Counted from the stretch's first letter, positions 21,392 to 33,704 are shown. The stretch is 64,000 nt of DNA from Gautieria morchelliformis (GCA_015179125.1 WHVA01000006.1:496001-560000); one strand, 5' to 3'. The notes: generated by a model from the letters alone, not told the origin. Numbers and translations: made by a program.

Positions 21392-24300
21392 ATAACAAGG
21401 CACAAGAGAGAAAAACCTTGCGGATAAGACAACAGAACACGAATAAATCCCTCACCACAGTCACAGACTTACTGACAAAATGCCCACCCGACAGGTATGA
21501 CATAATAGCCATACAGGAACCATACGTGGACTTCCTAGGGAACGCTCGAGCATCGCCGCATTGGTACTCCGTCTACCCAGGATCCCATTACAAGGACAAG
21601 GGCAAGCGCACCAGATCTACCATGCTCGTCAACAAGAAAATCGCAACAAGTGCATGGACGGCAATCGAAGTGGGCTCATCAGACATTACAGCGATAAAAA
21701 TGCACACAGAAACAGGTGTAGTCCTAATTTTCAACATATACTGTGATTGCACTAACTCAGACAGCGTACGTGACATACGACGATACATGCAAGATCGAGC
21801 AGAGCAGAATCAAACAGAAGAGGAGAACATCGAAGGAGTCATATGGCTCGGCGACTTCAACCGCCACCACCCGCTGTGGGACGACAAGCGAAACGCACAC
21901 CTCTTTACCAGAAGCAATCTGGACGCAGCACAACTGCTACTAGAGGCAATTGCAGAACAAGACTTGCAAATGGCGCTACCTAGGGCCATACCCACGTTGC
22001 GAGCCCTGTCCACAGGAAACTACACGAGAACCGATAACGTCTTCATTTCCACTATACTATTAGAGAGGCTGATCAGTTGTAAAACAGTGCCGGAGGAGAT
22101 GCCAGTGAAGAGCGACCACCTTCCAATAGACACGGTAATCGACACGTCCTTCGCAACGGTCAGCTACACCCTGAGGCCCAACTACAGGGAGGTAGACTGG
22201 AAGGTTTTCAATGAAAAGCTCGGAGAACGCCTGCAAGACAGCATCCCCGAGCCGACACCCACAGACAAACTGGCTTTTCGACATCACCTCAGGGAGATAA
22301 ACACAGCAATACTGGAAACGGCGGAGGAACTTGCGCCCAAGACTAAGCCATCCCCTTATATGAAAAGATGGTGGTCCAGGGAACTAACTAAGCTTAGATC
22401 CAATTCCAGGAGTCTGGGAAGAAAAGCCTACGTGAGGCGGGGGGAACCGACAGACAAAGCCCACGAAGACTACAAAATCACCAGGAACCAGTACGCCGAT
22501 GCCATAGAAAGAAACAAAAAGCTGCACTGGGACGCCTTCCTCAAAGAGATAGACAAAAAAACCGTATGGACAGTGCACAGGTACGCGTCGGCAGACGCGA
22601 CTGACGGCGGGCAGGCGAGGGTCCCGACACTCACAGCCAGGCGCGACGACGGCACCAAATGGGTGGCCAGCACAAATGAACAAAAAGCAGAAATGCTGTT
22701 CACTGCTTTCTTTCCAACGACCAGAGCAGAGGCGGAACAAGTACCAGCAGATTTCGAATACCCCACCCCCGCATTCGATTTTCAGCCCGTTACCGACGAC
22801 CAAATACGTCGAGCCGTGGACAGGCTGAACCCCTTCAAGGCACCGGGGCCCAATGGTATCCCCAATATCGTCATTAAGCAGTGTATTGACATGCTACTAC
22901 CGTTTCTAGGCCCTTTGTACAGAGCTACCTTCAGTCTCGACACATACCCGTCGGAATGGAGGGACTCAATCACCAAAGTACTAAGAAAGCCGGGGAAGGC
23001 CGATTACGCAGTCCCCGGGGCATATAGGCCCATAGCGCTCCTCGACACGATAGGGAAGGTCCTGTCGGCTTGCGTCACAGAGGACCTGGTCAAGATGGCT
23101 GAAAGATACCAGTTACTCCCGGACAACCACTACGGGTGCCGCCCTGGAAGAACAACCACTGATGCCCTGCACTACACCATAGGGGCTGCAAAGCGCGCAT
23201 GGAGGAAGGGGAAAGTACTGGGGGTGCTTTTCCTGGATATAAAGGGAGCTTTCCCGAGCATTGTCCTCGACCGATTAGTGCACAACATGAGACGGAGGGG
23301 TGTTCCCGAAGAATACACTAGGTGGATACAAAGAAGGGTGGAGGGAAGGAGCACGGTCATCAGCTTTGACGACCATAGCACACAGGCCATGCTGATAGAG
23401 CGAGGGATGGACCAAGGATGCCCGGTATCCGCAGTAGCTTACCAATTCTACAATGCTGACCTTCTCGAAGTAGTGCGGCGCGGTGAGGGCGAAGGTTGCG
23501 TGGGTTTCGTAGACGACACCACTATCATGGCAGAAGGCGTCGATCTCGAGGAGGCCTTCGGCAAACTGTCAGACATCATGACAAGGTCCGGGGGCACCAA
23601 TGAGTGGGCCAGCGTGCACCAATGCAACTTTTCCCTGGACAAATTCGGGCTGATGGGCCTGACTAGGCGCAGAGGAAAGGACCCCACCAATGCCAAGAAA
23701 ACCAGACCGATCGTGAGGCCAAGCATAACGATCGGGACTCACTGCATAAAGCCGGCAAGCTCGCACAAATTCCTGGGAGTCGTCGTGGATCAGGAACTAC
23801 GTTTTAAAGAGCAGGTCAACTACGCGCTCAAGAAAGGTGACAAATACATCACCCAGTACCCAGTACAGGAGACTATCGAGGCCAACGAAAGGAGTCTCAG
23901 CTAAGTACATGAGACGATACTACTTAACAGTCGCAATTCCGAAGATGATGTACGCTGCTGACGTTTTCCTCGTGCCAGGTTCAGAGCACACAAAAGGGAC
24001 CAGGGGATACATAAACAAGCTGGCTAGAATACAGCGGCAAGCGGCGATCATGATAACGGGAGCCATGAGGTCAACGGCGAACGACGTACTAGACGCACAC
24101 GCGAACCTTCTGCCCTTCCCACTACTGGTCTCCAAGCTAGTTCACAGAGCCGCACTAAGACTCGCCGGCCTCCCCGACAGCCACCCTCTGGCCTCCGATG
24201 TACACACCGCGGCCAAGCGATACATAAAGAGACATAGAGCGCCCATCCACGAAATCCTGCACGCGTTCGAGCTCCAGCCAGAGAGGATGGAAAAGATCAG

Positions 24301-25131
24301 AACGGTAATCTACGGGCCCAAATGGACCCCAGCCTTCAAGACCCGAGTCCCGCCGGATAAAGACCAGGCTGCAGAAGAAAACAACAGAGAGGCAGCGGAT
24401 GTCAAGGTCTACACGGACGGCTCGTGCATGGAAGGAGGTGTGGGAGCGGCAGCGGTGTTATACAGAGGGGATAGGGAAGTGAAGGTGGTTAGGCTGTATA
24501 TGGGCACCGAGCGTGAGCACACTGTATTCGAAGCTGAGCTGACAGCCGCGGCAATAGGTGCAAAGCTCCTCAACACTGAGAGGGGAAAGAAGTATGTCAT
24601 CGTCACCGACAGTCAAGCGGCGATACAGACGACGAGGAAGGAAAGGGTGATCTCGGGACAATACCTGGTAGAGGCTTTGCACAGGCAAATCGAAGGAGTG
24701 GTAAGCCTGCAGCCAGGCGTCAACGTGCTCATGAGATGGGTCCCCGGGCATGCAGGAATCGCTGGGAACGAGAGGGCCGACGCAGAAGCCAAAAAAGTGG
24801 CAAAGGGGTCATCGAGTGAAGAGAGGCTGATACCAATCGAGTGCAGAGGAATATTTCCCAGAAGCAAAGCAGCCGAGCTCCAGGGACATCACCAGGACAC
24901 TAAACGGACAGCCAGAGCAGCCTTTGCAAAGTCACCTAGAGCTCCGATGGCGCACAAGACCGATCCATCCATGCCGTCCAATGCGTATGACAAGCTAAGC
25001 AGAGATTTGCCTCGGAAACAGGCCAGCTTACTAGTGCAGCTCAGGACAGGACATATAGGCCTCAACAAACACCTACATAGGATCGGAAAGGCGAACTCAC
25101 CGTTATGCCCGACTGTCAAGATTGGTTTTTA
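21388..25131 (+). CDS. LINE ORF2: endonuclease, reverse transcriptase, RNase H
   Basis: It begins at ATG 21388, overlapping the ORF1 stop. Domains in order: APE-type endonuclease (IQEPY, WLGDFNRHHPLWDD, SDHLPID), reverse transcriptase (AYRPIALLDTIGKV, FLDIKGAF, GMDQGCPVS, catalytic FVDD near 23508-23519), a thumb region, then RNase H (YTDGSC, FEAEL, VTDSQAA, WVPGHAGIAGNERADAEA). The reading frame changes between about 23840 and 23905, after KKGDKYIT. The RNase H part is open again to the solo LTR-A at 25114, and the last codons of the open frame belong to that LTR. The C-terminal zinc-binding tail resumes at 26395. This copy is damaged but young-looking. Confidence 0.92.
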
Positions 25132-26389
25132 GGTGTTAATATCGTGTATTAGTGAACACAACGAATGCCCGAAGAACTTGTGTGAATAAGTATGCCGTTC
25201 GGCGAATAAGTGAACCGATGAATGTTCACGAAACGAAGGGGTTGCCCGAACGGGGCTCGCCCTGTCTACAGTCGTAGCGAAACAGCTCGCAGCACTTGAC
25301 GACGTAACGTGCAAGATGTCGTGGAAGGGCTGTCTAAGTTTCGACGGTCCCTTCGCTGGCGAAGGTGCCCCTTCGGAGCCCTTCGCCAACAGCACAGAAA
25401 ATAGTTTGAAGGCTAAGGTATCAAAGATGAAGTATGAGAACTCACCAGTGATGCCTAAGTCCTTGGCTTGTCGAAGATAGAAATCTTCAAGGAGAGGCCC
25501 AAGACGATGATCACAGCGAGGTCAAGTTTGCACAAGATGGACGACGTATGATAATTGAACTGGGGAATATACATGCGAATGTAAACTACTTATATCGAAT
25601 GCTCGTACGGTATCAGCGAATAGGAAAGAGGCCGTCACAAGTCAGGGTTGGATAGGGGTGCGCAGTCATGATACAGCATAGATGAAATAAACATACAATA
25701 GAATGTGAGGAGAGGGGGAACATGAAACGATGGAGAGTAAAGGGAGCGAAGGCACTTATGGACAAAACCATGTCTTGGGACCCACATACATGCTACCCTG
25801 CGCGGACTCTTGGTCTACTGGGTCGATTCCGCACGACCTATGGAAGGGATGCCCTGCGAACACATTTTGACCATACGAACGCCCAATGGGGTTGGATTAA
25901 GAAGATGATGGGGTTAATGATGAACCATCATGCCGGGTGAATGACATCGATCGTATTTGATGGTGTGCCTGCTGGCGAATGATGCGAGCAGCAACTAGCC
26001 GTTCAGCGAAATACAAGGAAGGGCGAACAGCGGTGGCCTGGTGGAGGAGAGGTCGAGGTAGAGGGCAAAGCCGAGCGAACATCGAGGAGGAGTAGCGAAA
26101 GGGAAAATGGGGATACCAAGGTGTAGGAAATACACTGGTCATGGAAATCCAACTATCAGAACACCATCCGAGGAGGGTCGAACAGCGGAGGTAGTAGACC
26201 CAGTGATGACTTGTCAAGTCAGTCCAAAACCGTTGGTCGTGCGTTTTAACGGCGTGGCGGTGGTAGCGGGTGCGAATCAGCGAATATCGGTTGCCGAACA
26301 TGACAATAGCGATCGGAACGAACACGGAAATGGGGTGAGAAATGTCAGGACAGAGCACCTGAGTTATGAGGAATAAACGCGTCATGACA
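25114..26389 (+). repeat. Solo LTR-A (long form), TSD CCGAC
   Basis: The complete 1276-bp LTR runs TGTCAAGATTGG to CGCGTCATGACA, flanked by CCGAC (25109-25113 and 26390-26394). It sits in the cysteine motif at the end of LINE ORF2. It is rich in GCGAA/TTCGC words. Confidence 0.95.
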
Positions 26390-26394
26390 CCGAC

Positions 26395-26495
26395 GTGCAA
26401 CCGAGCCCAAGAAACCGTCTACCACTTCTTGTTCAGATGCCCAGGTTATGACGCGCCGAGGAAGGAGCTCGAGAGACAGATGCGAAGGGAGGCGA
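26395..26495 (+). mobile_element. LINE ORF2 C-terminal zinc tail
   Basis: This encodes CNRAQETVYHFLFRCPGY, the C/H-rich tail found after RNase H in Tad-like LINEs. The same motif occurs in the truncated LINE at about 44158-44225. Gypsy-D cuts it off at GGCGA (26491-26495). Confidence 0.9.
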
Positions 26496-26975
26496 TGTCA
26501 GGGGACACCCTGTTTTCCATTTCCAGTTCCGACACCACACCCAGTTCCGACTCCATTTCCGACTCCGCTTCCGGTTCCGATTCCATCTCCGCCTCCGCTT
26601 TCGGGAACAATTCCGCTTCTGGGAGAACTTCCACCAGTTCCGTTCGCCTTGCCGGTTCCACTCCAATTTCCGACTTCCGCCCCGGAACAGTGTTGGAAAT
26701 CAAGCGACTCGCATAATAGGTGGCATCAAGGGTCGATCAAGGGTCAGGGGGATGCAGGGTTGATGGCGGGTGCCAAGCGTTGTCCCTGGCTGCGCAGCGT
26801 AGTATAATACGGGCTCGCTGACATTGGGGGTCCTTAGACTTTTCTCTTTGGATTTCCCCTTGTCAGGTGAGAACCCCCTCTCTTGTATGCTCTGTTCATT
26901 TATACATACTTTGGATTTCCCCTTGTCAGTTGTGTGGTAGTGTGATCTCCACGACTAGCCAGGGTTGCCCTTACA
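26496..26975 (+). repeat. gypsy-D 5' LTR
   Basis: The 480-bp LTR runs TGTCAGGGGACACC to GCCCTTACA. It contains a run of TTCCG-based short repeats (about 26515-26690) and a TATAATACGG stretch near 26803. Confidence 0.95.
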
Positions 26976-27162
26976 GCAGAAAAGTCTCTCCCCTAGAGGA
27001 CCGGCGGTCGTACTGCGCGTTGCATTCGCCATAGGTGCGTTCGGAATCGGAGACAGCGACTCGGAGATCGCAACCTCTTCCGCACATACAGCGTACGACA
27101 GCCCCTCTTCTTACGTTGAGCTCCCAACCCCGGAAATCCCGTCCCATATTTCTCCTTCCAAC

Positions 27163-28338
27163 ATGGATCCGGACGATCGTCTTCGGAATATGGAGGAGGA
27201 ATTGACGCGGAACCGGATGAAGACCGACGCGATTGAAACAGCCTTACAAGCGATTTTGGCTAAGTTAGATATTCCACAAGGTGGTGGAAATGAAATGCTG
27301 GATGATCCGGATTTCGGAAAAGCGGAACTAGCGGAAAAGAGGATGTCCGCGAAGTTAGCAAAGGTCAAACCCGCAACTCCGGCGGACTTTGACGGAGATC
27401 GGGAGAAGGGACGCGCATTCTTCAACACATGCAGCATCTACTTCGCAATTGTCGGAGACCTCTTTCCGAACGACCAGGCTCGGATTCACTGGACGTTGTC
27501 CTTTTTCAAATCGGACCGCGCAGCCCGTTTTGCAAACAAGGTGATCCAACATGAAGCAAAGGGCAAGGGGAACTACTTCCGGGACTGGGACGCGTTCGAG
27601 AAAACATTTTCCGACCAGTTCTGCCCGAAAAACGAGCAGCTCACAGCCCTTACAAAGCTCGAGGGGACGAGCTGGTACCAGGCCAAAGATCCGGTCGATG
27701 ACTACATCGATCGCTTCCAGGAGCTCATCGACCTTGCGGAATATGACGACGACAAGACGATTGTCATCAAATTCCGACGAGGACTTGATCCGACGCTCCA
27801 GAACCAAGTTGCGCTGCTTGGGGATGGAGCTCCGGATTTTGATGACCCGGAAGGGTGGTACCAAGCTGCGCAGAAGGTTTCTCGGAACAGGGAGGCAAAT
27901 GAGGCCTTTGTGGAGACGAGCCGGAACATGACACGCAGTTCCACTCGTCCTACTCCACCTGTGCCAAAACCCGGAAGCGCATTCATTCCCACACGGAAAT
28001 TATTTCCGATGCTTGCTCCGCCTGCTCCTATTAGGAACCATAGCCCTCCTCCCTCGAAGAGTGGCCCTGCCCCAATGGATGTTGACCGCATGCGCGGAAA
28101 AGGCCACGGAACTATCACCTGCTTCCGCTGCCGACAACCAGGCCACTACGCTCGCGAGTGCCCCCAAGCCTTTGATATCCGGCTTATGACCACAGAGGAG
28201 AAACTCGAGATCCTTCCAGAGTTCCTCGCGCTTGCAGACATAAACGGAGTGCCCACTGCGGAAGAGCTTTCCGAAAATGCGGAACATGGTCTACCGGAAG
28301 CGGAAGATGCGTCGGATTTTGTGACACGCAGCGGGTGA
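27163..28338 (+). CDS. gypsy-D Gag
   Basis: The open frame extends from the LTR edge (26965). ATG 27163 ([14 protein letters not shown]) is the first clear start with a coiled-coil-like beginning. The core resembles fungal retrotransposon Gag ([48 protein letters not shown]). The nucleocapsid CCHC knuckle is [14 protein letters not shown]. The end overlaps pol, which lies in the -1 frame, so programmed -1 frameshifting is possible. It packages element RNA in the cytoplasm. Confidence 0.9.
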   Translation: MDPDDRLRNMEEELTRNRMKTDAIETALQAILAKLDIPQGGGNEMLDDPDFGKAELAEKRMSAKLAKVKPATPADFDGDREKGRAFFNTCSIYFAIVGDLFPNDQARIHWTLSFFKSDRAARFANKVIQHEAKGKGNYFRDWDAFEKTFSDQFCPKNEQLTALTKLEGTSWYQAKDPVDDYIDRFQELIDLAEYDDDKTIVIKFRRGLDPTLQNQVALLGDGAPDFDDPEGWYQAAQKVSRNREANEAFVETSRNMTRSSTRPTPPVPKPGSAFIPTRKLFPMLAPPAPIRNHSPPPSKSGPAPMDVDRMRGKGHGTITCFRCRQPGHYARECPQAFDIRLMTTEEKLEILPEFLALADINGVPTAEELSENAEHGLPEAEDASDFVTRSG

Positions 28339-31300
28339 GATGTGTGCCCCTGCTGCCTGTACATAACCGGTTTGCCTGTCTTGAAGTAGAGAATGAAAAG
28401 CCCCCACTCCCCTCACTTCGTACAGACCCACCGGATAAAGTCACACAAAAACCAAATCTGACACCCCATCCATCCCGCATCCGCCCTTGGGAGAGACGCC
28501 TTCCGAAGCGCTATGTTGTTGCTGCCACCCCTGGCCCCAAGTCACTAGTCATTAAGCTGGAGATCCAGACGACAGATACGGCGGAAGTCAAATCCGGACC
28601 CGCCCTTGTCGATTGCGGGGCCACTGGTCAGTTTATGGACCGGGACTATGTGGAACGGAACCGACTGACCACGCGGAAGTTGCAACGTGCAATCCCGGTG
28701 TTCAATGTGGATGGAAGCCCCAATGAGGCAGGGTCCATCACGGAGATAGTAGACACAATTCTCCGCTACGATGGACACTCAGAACGCACTTCCTTTGCAG
28801 TCACCAGCCTGGGGAAGCAGGACATCATCCTTGGGTTTACCTGGCTTCAGGAGCACAACCCGGAGATCAATTGGCAGACTCGGAAGGTACTGATGAGTCG
28901 ATGTCCAGCCAAGTGTCACATGTGCAGGTCGGAACTGCGGAAGGAGCGCCAGGAGCAGCGGAAGACCGAACGGCTCATACAGACATGTCGTTCTGGCCCC
29001 CATCCACTGCTTGCAGAAGAAGACTCGGAAGCGGAATTTGAACCGGATCCCACTTCCGATTCCGATTCCGATTCCGACGTCATCCGACTCGGCCCGGAAG
29101 ACATTCTGGCGGAAGGGGAGCGCTTGCTGTACGTAAACCTTCCGCCGGAAGCGGAACACATCCGCGCCACCGGAAATATTTCGCAACGCCTTGCTGAAGC
29201 CTCCAAGAGGCATGATAGAGTAGAGGCGGAAATTCCGGAGTACCTGCGAGAGTTCGAGGACGTCTTTTCCAAGGAGTCGTTTGATACCCTGCCTCCACGG
29301 AAGCTGTGGGACCACGCCATCGAGTTGGAGCCTGGGTCAAAGCCCACCAACTGCAAGGTCTACCCGCTGTCACCCAAGGAGCAGGTAGAGCTCGATGCGT
29401 TCCTTGCGGAAAACCTCCGTACAGGGAGGATCCGCCCCTCCAAGTCACCCATGGCATCTCCGGTGTTCTTCATCAAGAAGAAGGATGGCTCGCTCAGACT
29501 TGTGCAGGACTACCGGGCCTTGAATGCGATCACGATCAAGAACCGGTACCCCCATTCCACTCATTTCCGAACTGATCACACAACTCCGCGGGGCGAGGTA
29601 CTTCACTAAGCTGGATGTCCGCTGGGGCTTCAACAATGTCCGGATCCGGGAGGGAGACGAGTGGAAGGCCGCATTCCGCACCAATCGAGGACTCTTTGAG
29701 CCACAGGTCATGTTCTTTGGCCTCACCAACAGTCCCGCCACATTCCAGACGATGATGAATGACATTTTCCGTGACATGATAGCAGAAGGGGTTGTCTGCG
29801 TCTACCTCGATGACATCCTCATTTTCACGAAAACAATGTCCGAACATCGGGAAGTCGTGCGGAGAGTGCTGGAACGGCTCCGGGAGTACAACCTGTGTCT
29901 CAAGCCGGAAAAGTGCGAATTTGAGCGGACGCGGATAGAGTATCTTGGGGTGATTGTGTCGGAAGGAAAGGTGGAAATGGACCCAGTCAAAGTTTCCGGT
30001 GTATCGGATTGGCCCGTGCCGCGAAACAAGAAGGAGGTCCAGTCCTTCATTGGGTTTGTCAATTTCTACCGGCGGTTCATCAAGGACTTCTCCTGCCACG
30101 CCCGTGCCCTCTTCGACCTCACCAAGAAGGAGGTTGGATGGCGGTGGGGAGAGCCGGAACAGACTTCCTTTGACAAACTCAAGGAGCTGATCACTTCCGC
30201 CCCGGTCCTGATCTTTCCCGACGACTCTCGCCCTTATCGAGTCGAGGCGGATTCTTCCGACGCAGCTACCGGAGCGGTCTTGTCACAGCAGTCATCGGAA
30301 GATGGTGGGGGGTGGCATCCGATTGCCTTCTTCTCTAAGAGCCTTAGTCCGGTCGAGCGGAACTATGAGATCCATGACAAGGAGATGCTGGCAATCATCC
30401 GAGCGCTGGAGGAGTGGCGACACTTCCTCGAGGGTGCTCTATGCCCTTTTGAGATCTGGACAGACCACAAGAACCTCGAGTATTTCCGCACGGCTAAGAA
30501 GCTGAACCGACGACAAGCACGGTGGTCCCTACACCTGTCCCGGTTTGACTTCATGCTCCACCACCGCCCCGGCCACACCATGGGCAAGCCCGATGCCCTA
30601 TCCCGCCGCGCGGATCACGGAAGCGGAAGTGGAGACAACGCGGATATGACACTGCTCCGCCCAAGTCTCTTTGCAATCCGTGCCCTAGAAGGAGTAACTG
30701 CAGTTGGGGCGGAAGCGGAAATGCTCCGGGATATCCGGAGGCAGTACCGGAATGGAGAGAAGGAGGAGTCGGTGGTGAAGGCAGTGGAGGAACTCCGGAA
30801 GGGGCACTCACGGTCTGTACGGGCAGCGGAATGGTCGGAACGTGATGGACTGCTCCACTTCAGAGGCAAGGTCTATGTTCCGGGTGGGGCGGACCTCCGC
30901 CGTCGCATCGTGTCCCAGCACCATGACACACGGGTCGCTGGGCATGCTGGCAGGTGGAAGACGCTGGAGTTAGTGGCTCGGAATTACTGGTGGCCTCAGA
31001 TGTCCCGCTACATCGGACAGTACGTGAAGACGTGTGACCTTTGTCTCCGAACCAAAGCGCAACGACGTCCGCCCGTCGGAGAACTTGTTCCGCTCCCGAT
31101 TCCCGAATCCCGCTGGGACACCATCAGTGTCGACTTCATCGTTGAACTCCCAGAGTCTCATGGCTACGACGCGATCATGAACGTCGTGGATTCGGTGAGC
31201 AAGGTGTCCCACTTCATTCCGACGCACACGACGATCACAGCCCTCGGAGCGGCCCGCCTGTTCCTTGCACATGTCTGGAAGTTGCATGGGCTCCCGAAGC

Positions 31301-32250
31301 AAGTCGTTTCCGACCGAGGTCCGCAGTTTGTCGCGGAACTGACTCGGGAGCTCTACCGCCTGCTCGGCATAAAGCTGGCTACCACCACAGCGTACCATCC
31401 GCAGGGTGACGGACAGACGGAACGGGTCAATCAGGAGTTGGAGCAATATCTCCGCCTCTTTGTCAATGAGAGGCAGGATGACTGGGATGAGTTACTTCCG
31501 CTGGCGGAATTCCAATACAACAACCATGTCCATTCCGCCACGCAACAGACTCCCTTCAAGCTTGACTCCGGACGACACCCGCGGATGGGCTTCGAACCAC
31601 GCCAGGCTGACTCCCGACTCGAGACGGTCAATGAGTTCCGAGACCGCATGGACTCCACCCTTTCGGAAGCCAAGTCGGCCCTTGCGAAGGCCAAGGATGA
31701 CATGGCAAGGTACTACAACCGACGCCGGGTTCCTGCCCCAGAGTACCAAGTTGGAGACAAGGTGTACCTAGATGCAAGTGACATCCGCACCACACGCCCT
31801 TCGCAGAAGCTTGCCCACCGCTACCTTGGGCCCTTCACAGTGACGCGGAGGGTTGGACGGAATGCATACCGCCTCCGACTTCCGATGTCCATGTCCCGCC
31901 TCCACCCCGTCTTCAACGTGGTGAAGTTACTCCCTATGCTTGAGGACCCAATTCCACGTCGGAAGGCTCATCCGCCACCTCCGCCAGAAATTGTAGATGG
32001 GGAAGAGCACTACGTGGTAGAACGGATCCTGGACAGCCGGTTTGTGCGAGGACGACTCCAATTCCTCGTGAAATGGGAAGGGTATGGGTACGAGGAGAAT
32101 TCGTGGGTCCCGGAGCAAGATGTTTCCGCTCCTGACAAACTCCGGGAGTTCTACAGGACACATCCAGGTGCCCCTCGCCGAATCCGCTCGCTGGCATTTC
32201 AATCCCTTGTGTCCCGTGCTTCGAGGACGCAGCACGCTAGAGGGGGGTGA
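28335..32250 (+). CDS. gypsy-D Pol: protease, RT, RNase H, integrase, chromodomain
   Basis: Order of parts: aspartic protease ([17 protein letters not shown]), RT ([19 protein letters not shown], then VYLDDILIF), RNase H ([18 protein letters not shown]), integrase with an HHCC zinc domain (TCDLCLRTK) and DDE core ([17 protein letters not shown]), and a C-terminal chromodomain ([32 protein letters not shown]). The chromodomain makes it a chromovirus, a class known to steer integration toward marked chromatin. There is about one break. It is otherwise full length for the family. Confidence 0.92.
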
Positions 32251-32754
32251 TGTCAGGGGACACCCTGTTTTCCATTTCCAGTTCCGACACCACACCCAGT
32301 TCCGACTCCATTTCCGACTCCGCTTCCGGTTCCGATTCCATCTCCGCTTCCGGTTCCGATTCCATCTCCGCCTCCGCTTTCGGGAACAATTCCGCTTCTG
32401 GGAGAACTTCCACCAGTTCCGTTCGCCTTGCCGGTTCCACTCCAATTTCCGACTTCCGCCCCGGAACAGTGTTGGAAATCAAGCGACTCGCATAATAGGT
32501 GGCATCAAGGGTCGATCAAGGGTCAGGGGGATGCAGGGTTGATGGCGGGTGCCAAGCGTTGTCCCTGGCTGCGCAGCGTAGTATAATACGGGCTCGCTGA
32601 CATTGGGGGTCCTTAGACTTTTCTCTTTGGATTTCCCCTTGTCAGGTGAGAACCCCCTCTCTTGTATGCTCTGTTCATTTATACATACTTTGGATTTCCC
32701 CTTGTCAGTTGTGTGGTAGTGTGATCTCCACGACTAGCCAGGGTTGCCCTTACA
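32251..32754 (+). repeat. gypsy-D 3' LTR
   Basis: The 504-bp LTR is a near copy of the 5' LTR with one additional 24-bp TTCCG-type unit in the variable repeat (about 32335-32365). Confidence 0.95.
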
Positions 32755-32759
32755 GGCGA

Positions 32760-33090
32760 AGTCCACGAGGACGCTCCTGGAAGACCCAAAGCGATGAAAC
32801 ACCTGTTCAAGTATATCAGCGAAACACGCAGGTTTGAGAGGACACATGGGGACCTCACGCTACAACAGGAGCAGGGCAGAGAGAGAGGTTGAAACACAGG
32901 GAGGCACAGCAGAGGCGCAAGGTGCAAAGATACAAACCCTCGCCCACACAGGCACGGAATCGCTCGGGGCCTAGCCCACTGAGCGCAAGTAGAGACTGAT
33001 AACGAAAGGGGGGCAAGGAATCACTTGTCGACTGGGTATTTGTAGAATCCGTCTTACATAGGGCTCGGCTCCAAAAGACGATAAATTGGA

Positions 33091-33119
<29 letters not shown>
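32760..33119 (+). mobile_element. LINE 3' end and poly(A)
   Basis: It holds the last ORF2 codons (LFKYISETRRFERTHGD, matching the truncated LINE at 44315-44365), a 3' UTR ending ACGATAAATTGGATAT, then a run of about 26 A at 33094-33119. The same 3' motif (ACGATAAATTGAATTAT plus A-run) ends the second LINE. Confidence 0.93.
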
Positions 33120-33123
<4 letters not shown>

Positions 33124-33132
33124 CCATCGTCA

Positions 33133-33704
33133 TCAAAACGGATGCCTCTGACTACGCCATCGCCGCAATCATCTCTCAGATCACCCCCTCTGATGGCGAT
33201 ATCCATCCAATCGCCTTCTATTCACGAGGAATGGCACCGGGCAAGATGAACTATGAGATCTACGACAAGGAGCTCCTTGCCATCTTCTGCGCCTTCAAGC
33301 AATGGCGAAACTACCTGGAAGGAGCATCCCACATCATCCTCATCCTCTCCGACCACAAAAACCTTGAGTACTTTGCAACTACGAAGCAGCTGACCCGACG
33401 CCAGGTTCAATGGTCCGAACACCTCTTAGGGTTCAACTACATCATTCACTACCGAGCTGGGCGACTCAGCACAAAGCCTGATGCATTGACCCCTCGGGGC
33501 GACATGTACCCTAAAGGGGGGGATGGTGCTTACACATTGGCGAATCCTCACAACTTCCAGTCGACGTTTAAGACCGGGCAACTCATTCGCACCATCATCA
33601 TTGACTCTGCATCACTGTCGACATCCATCCAACAGGGCCAGTTGACCGACCCCTTGTCCTCAGCTCACATCGGTCACCTTCAGTCTCAGCTGATGGCGAT
33701 CATC
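33133..33704 (+). mobile_element. gypsy-A copy 1, segment 6 (RNase H)
   Basis: It resumes after the LINE target duplication with TDASDYAIAAII, then YEIYDKELLAIFCAFKQW and SDHKNLEYF. It continues toward the integrase zinc domain and stops at a reverse LTR-B. It is close to copy 2 (7070-7625). Confidence 0.92.

Larger units (their letters stand above)
26496..32754 (+). mobile_element. gypsy-D: nearly whole chromovirus, TSD GGCGA
   Basis: This 6.26-kb Ty3/gypsy element has two LTRs, gag and pol with a C-terminal chromodomain. GGCGA duplications flank it (26491-26495 and 32755-32759). A purine tract (AGAGGGGGG) precedes the 3' LTR. The LTRs look almost identical apart from one 24-bp unit, so insertion is recent and it is one of the last events in this nest. 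It looks nearly whole, with about one break in pol. The host site is LINE ORF2. Confidence 0.95.
19562..33119 (+). mobile_element. Tad-like LINE, full length, TSD AACCCCATCGTCA
   Basis: A non-LTR retrotransposon has a 5' leader, ORF1, ORF2 and a 3' UTR ending in about 26 A. A 13-bp target duplication flanks it (19549-19561 and 33120-33132). A solo LTR-A (25114-26389) and gypsy-D (26496-32754) are inserted in the 3' part of ORF2. Without them the LINE is about 6.0 kb. The ORF order, the zinc knuckles in ORF1 and the RNase H domain in ORF2 fit the fungal Tad clade. A 5'-truncated relative lies at 43613-44571. Confidence 0.93.

Noticed and set aside
19903-21432. 509-residue open frame on the minus strand
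   Set aside because: It lies exactly antisense to LINE ORF1, has no recognisable motif, and is explained by the codon composition of ORF1.
25114-25131. Last six codons of the LINE RNase H frame
   Set aside because: They are LTR-A sequence read through. The LINE frame really ends at the insertion point.
26446-26807. Serine- and proline-rich frames across the gypsy-D LTR, repeated at 32084-32542
   Set aside because: They come from the TTCCG short repeats of the LTR and occur on both strands.
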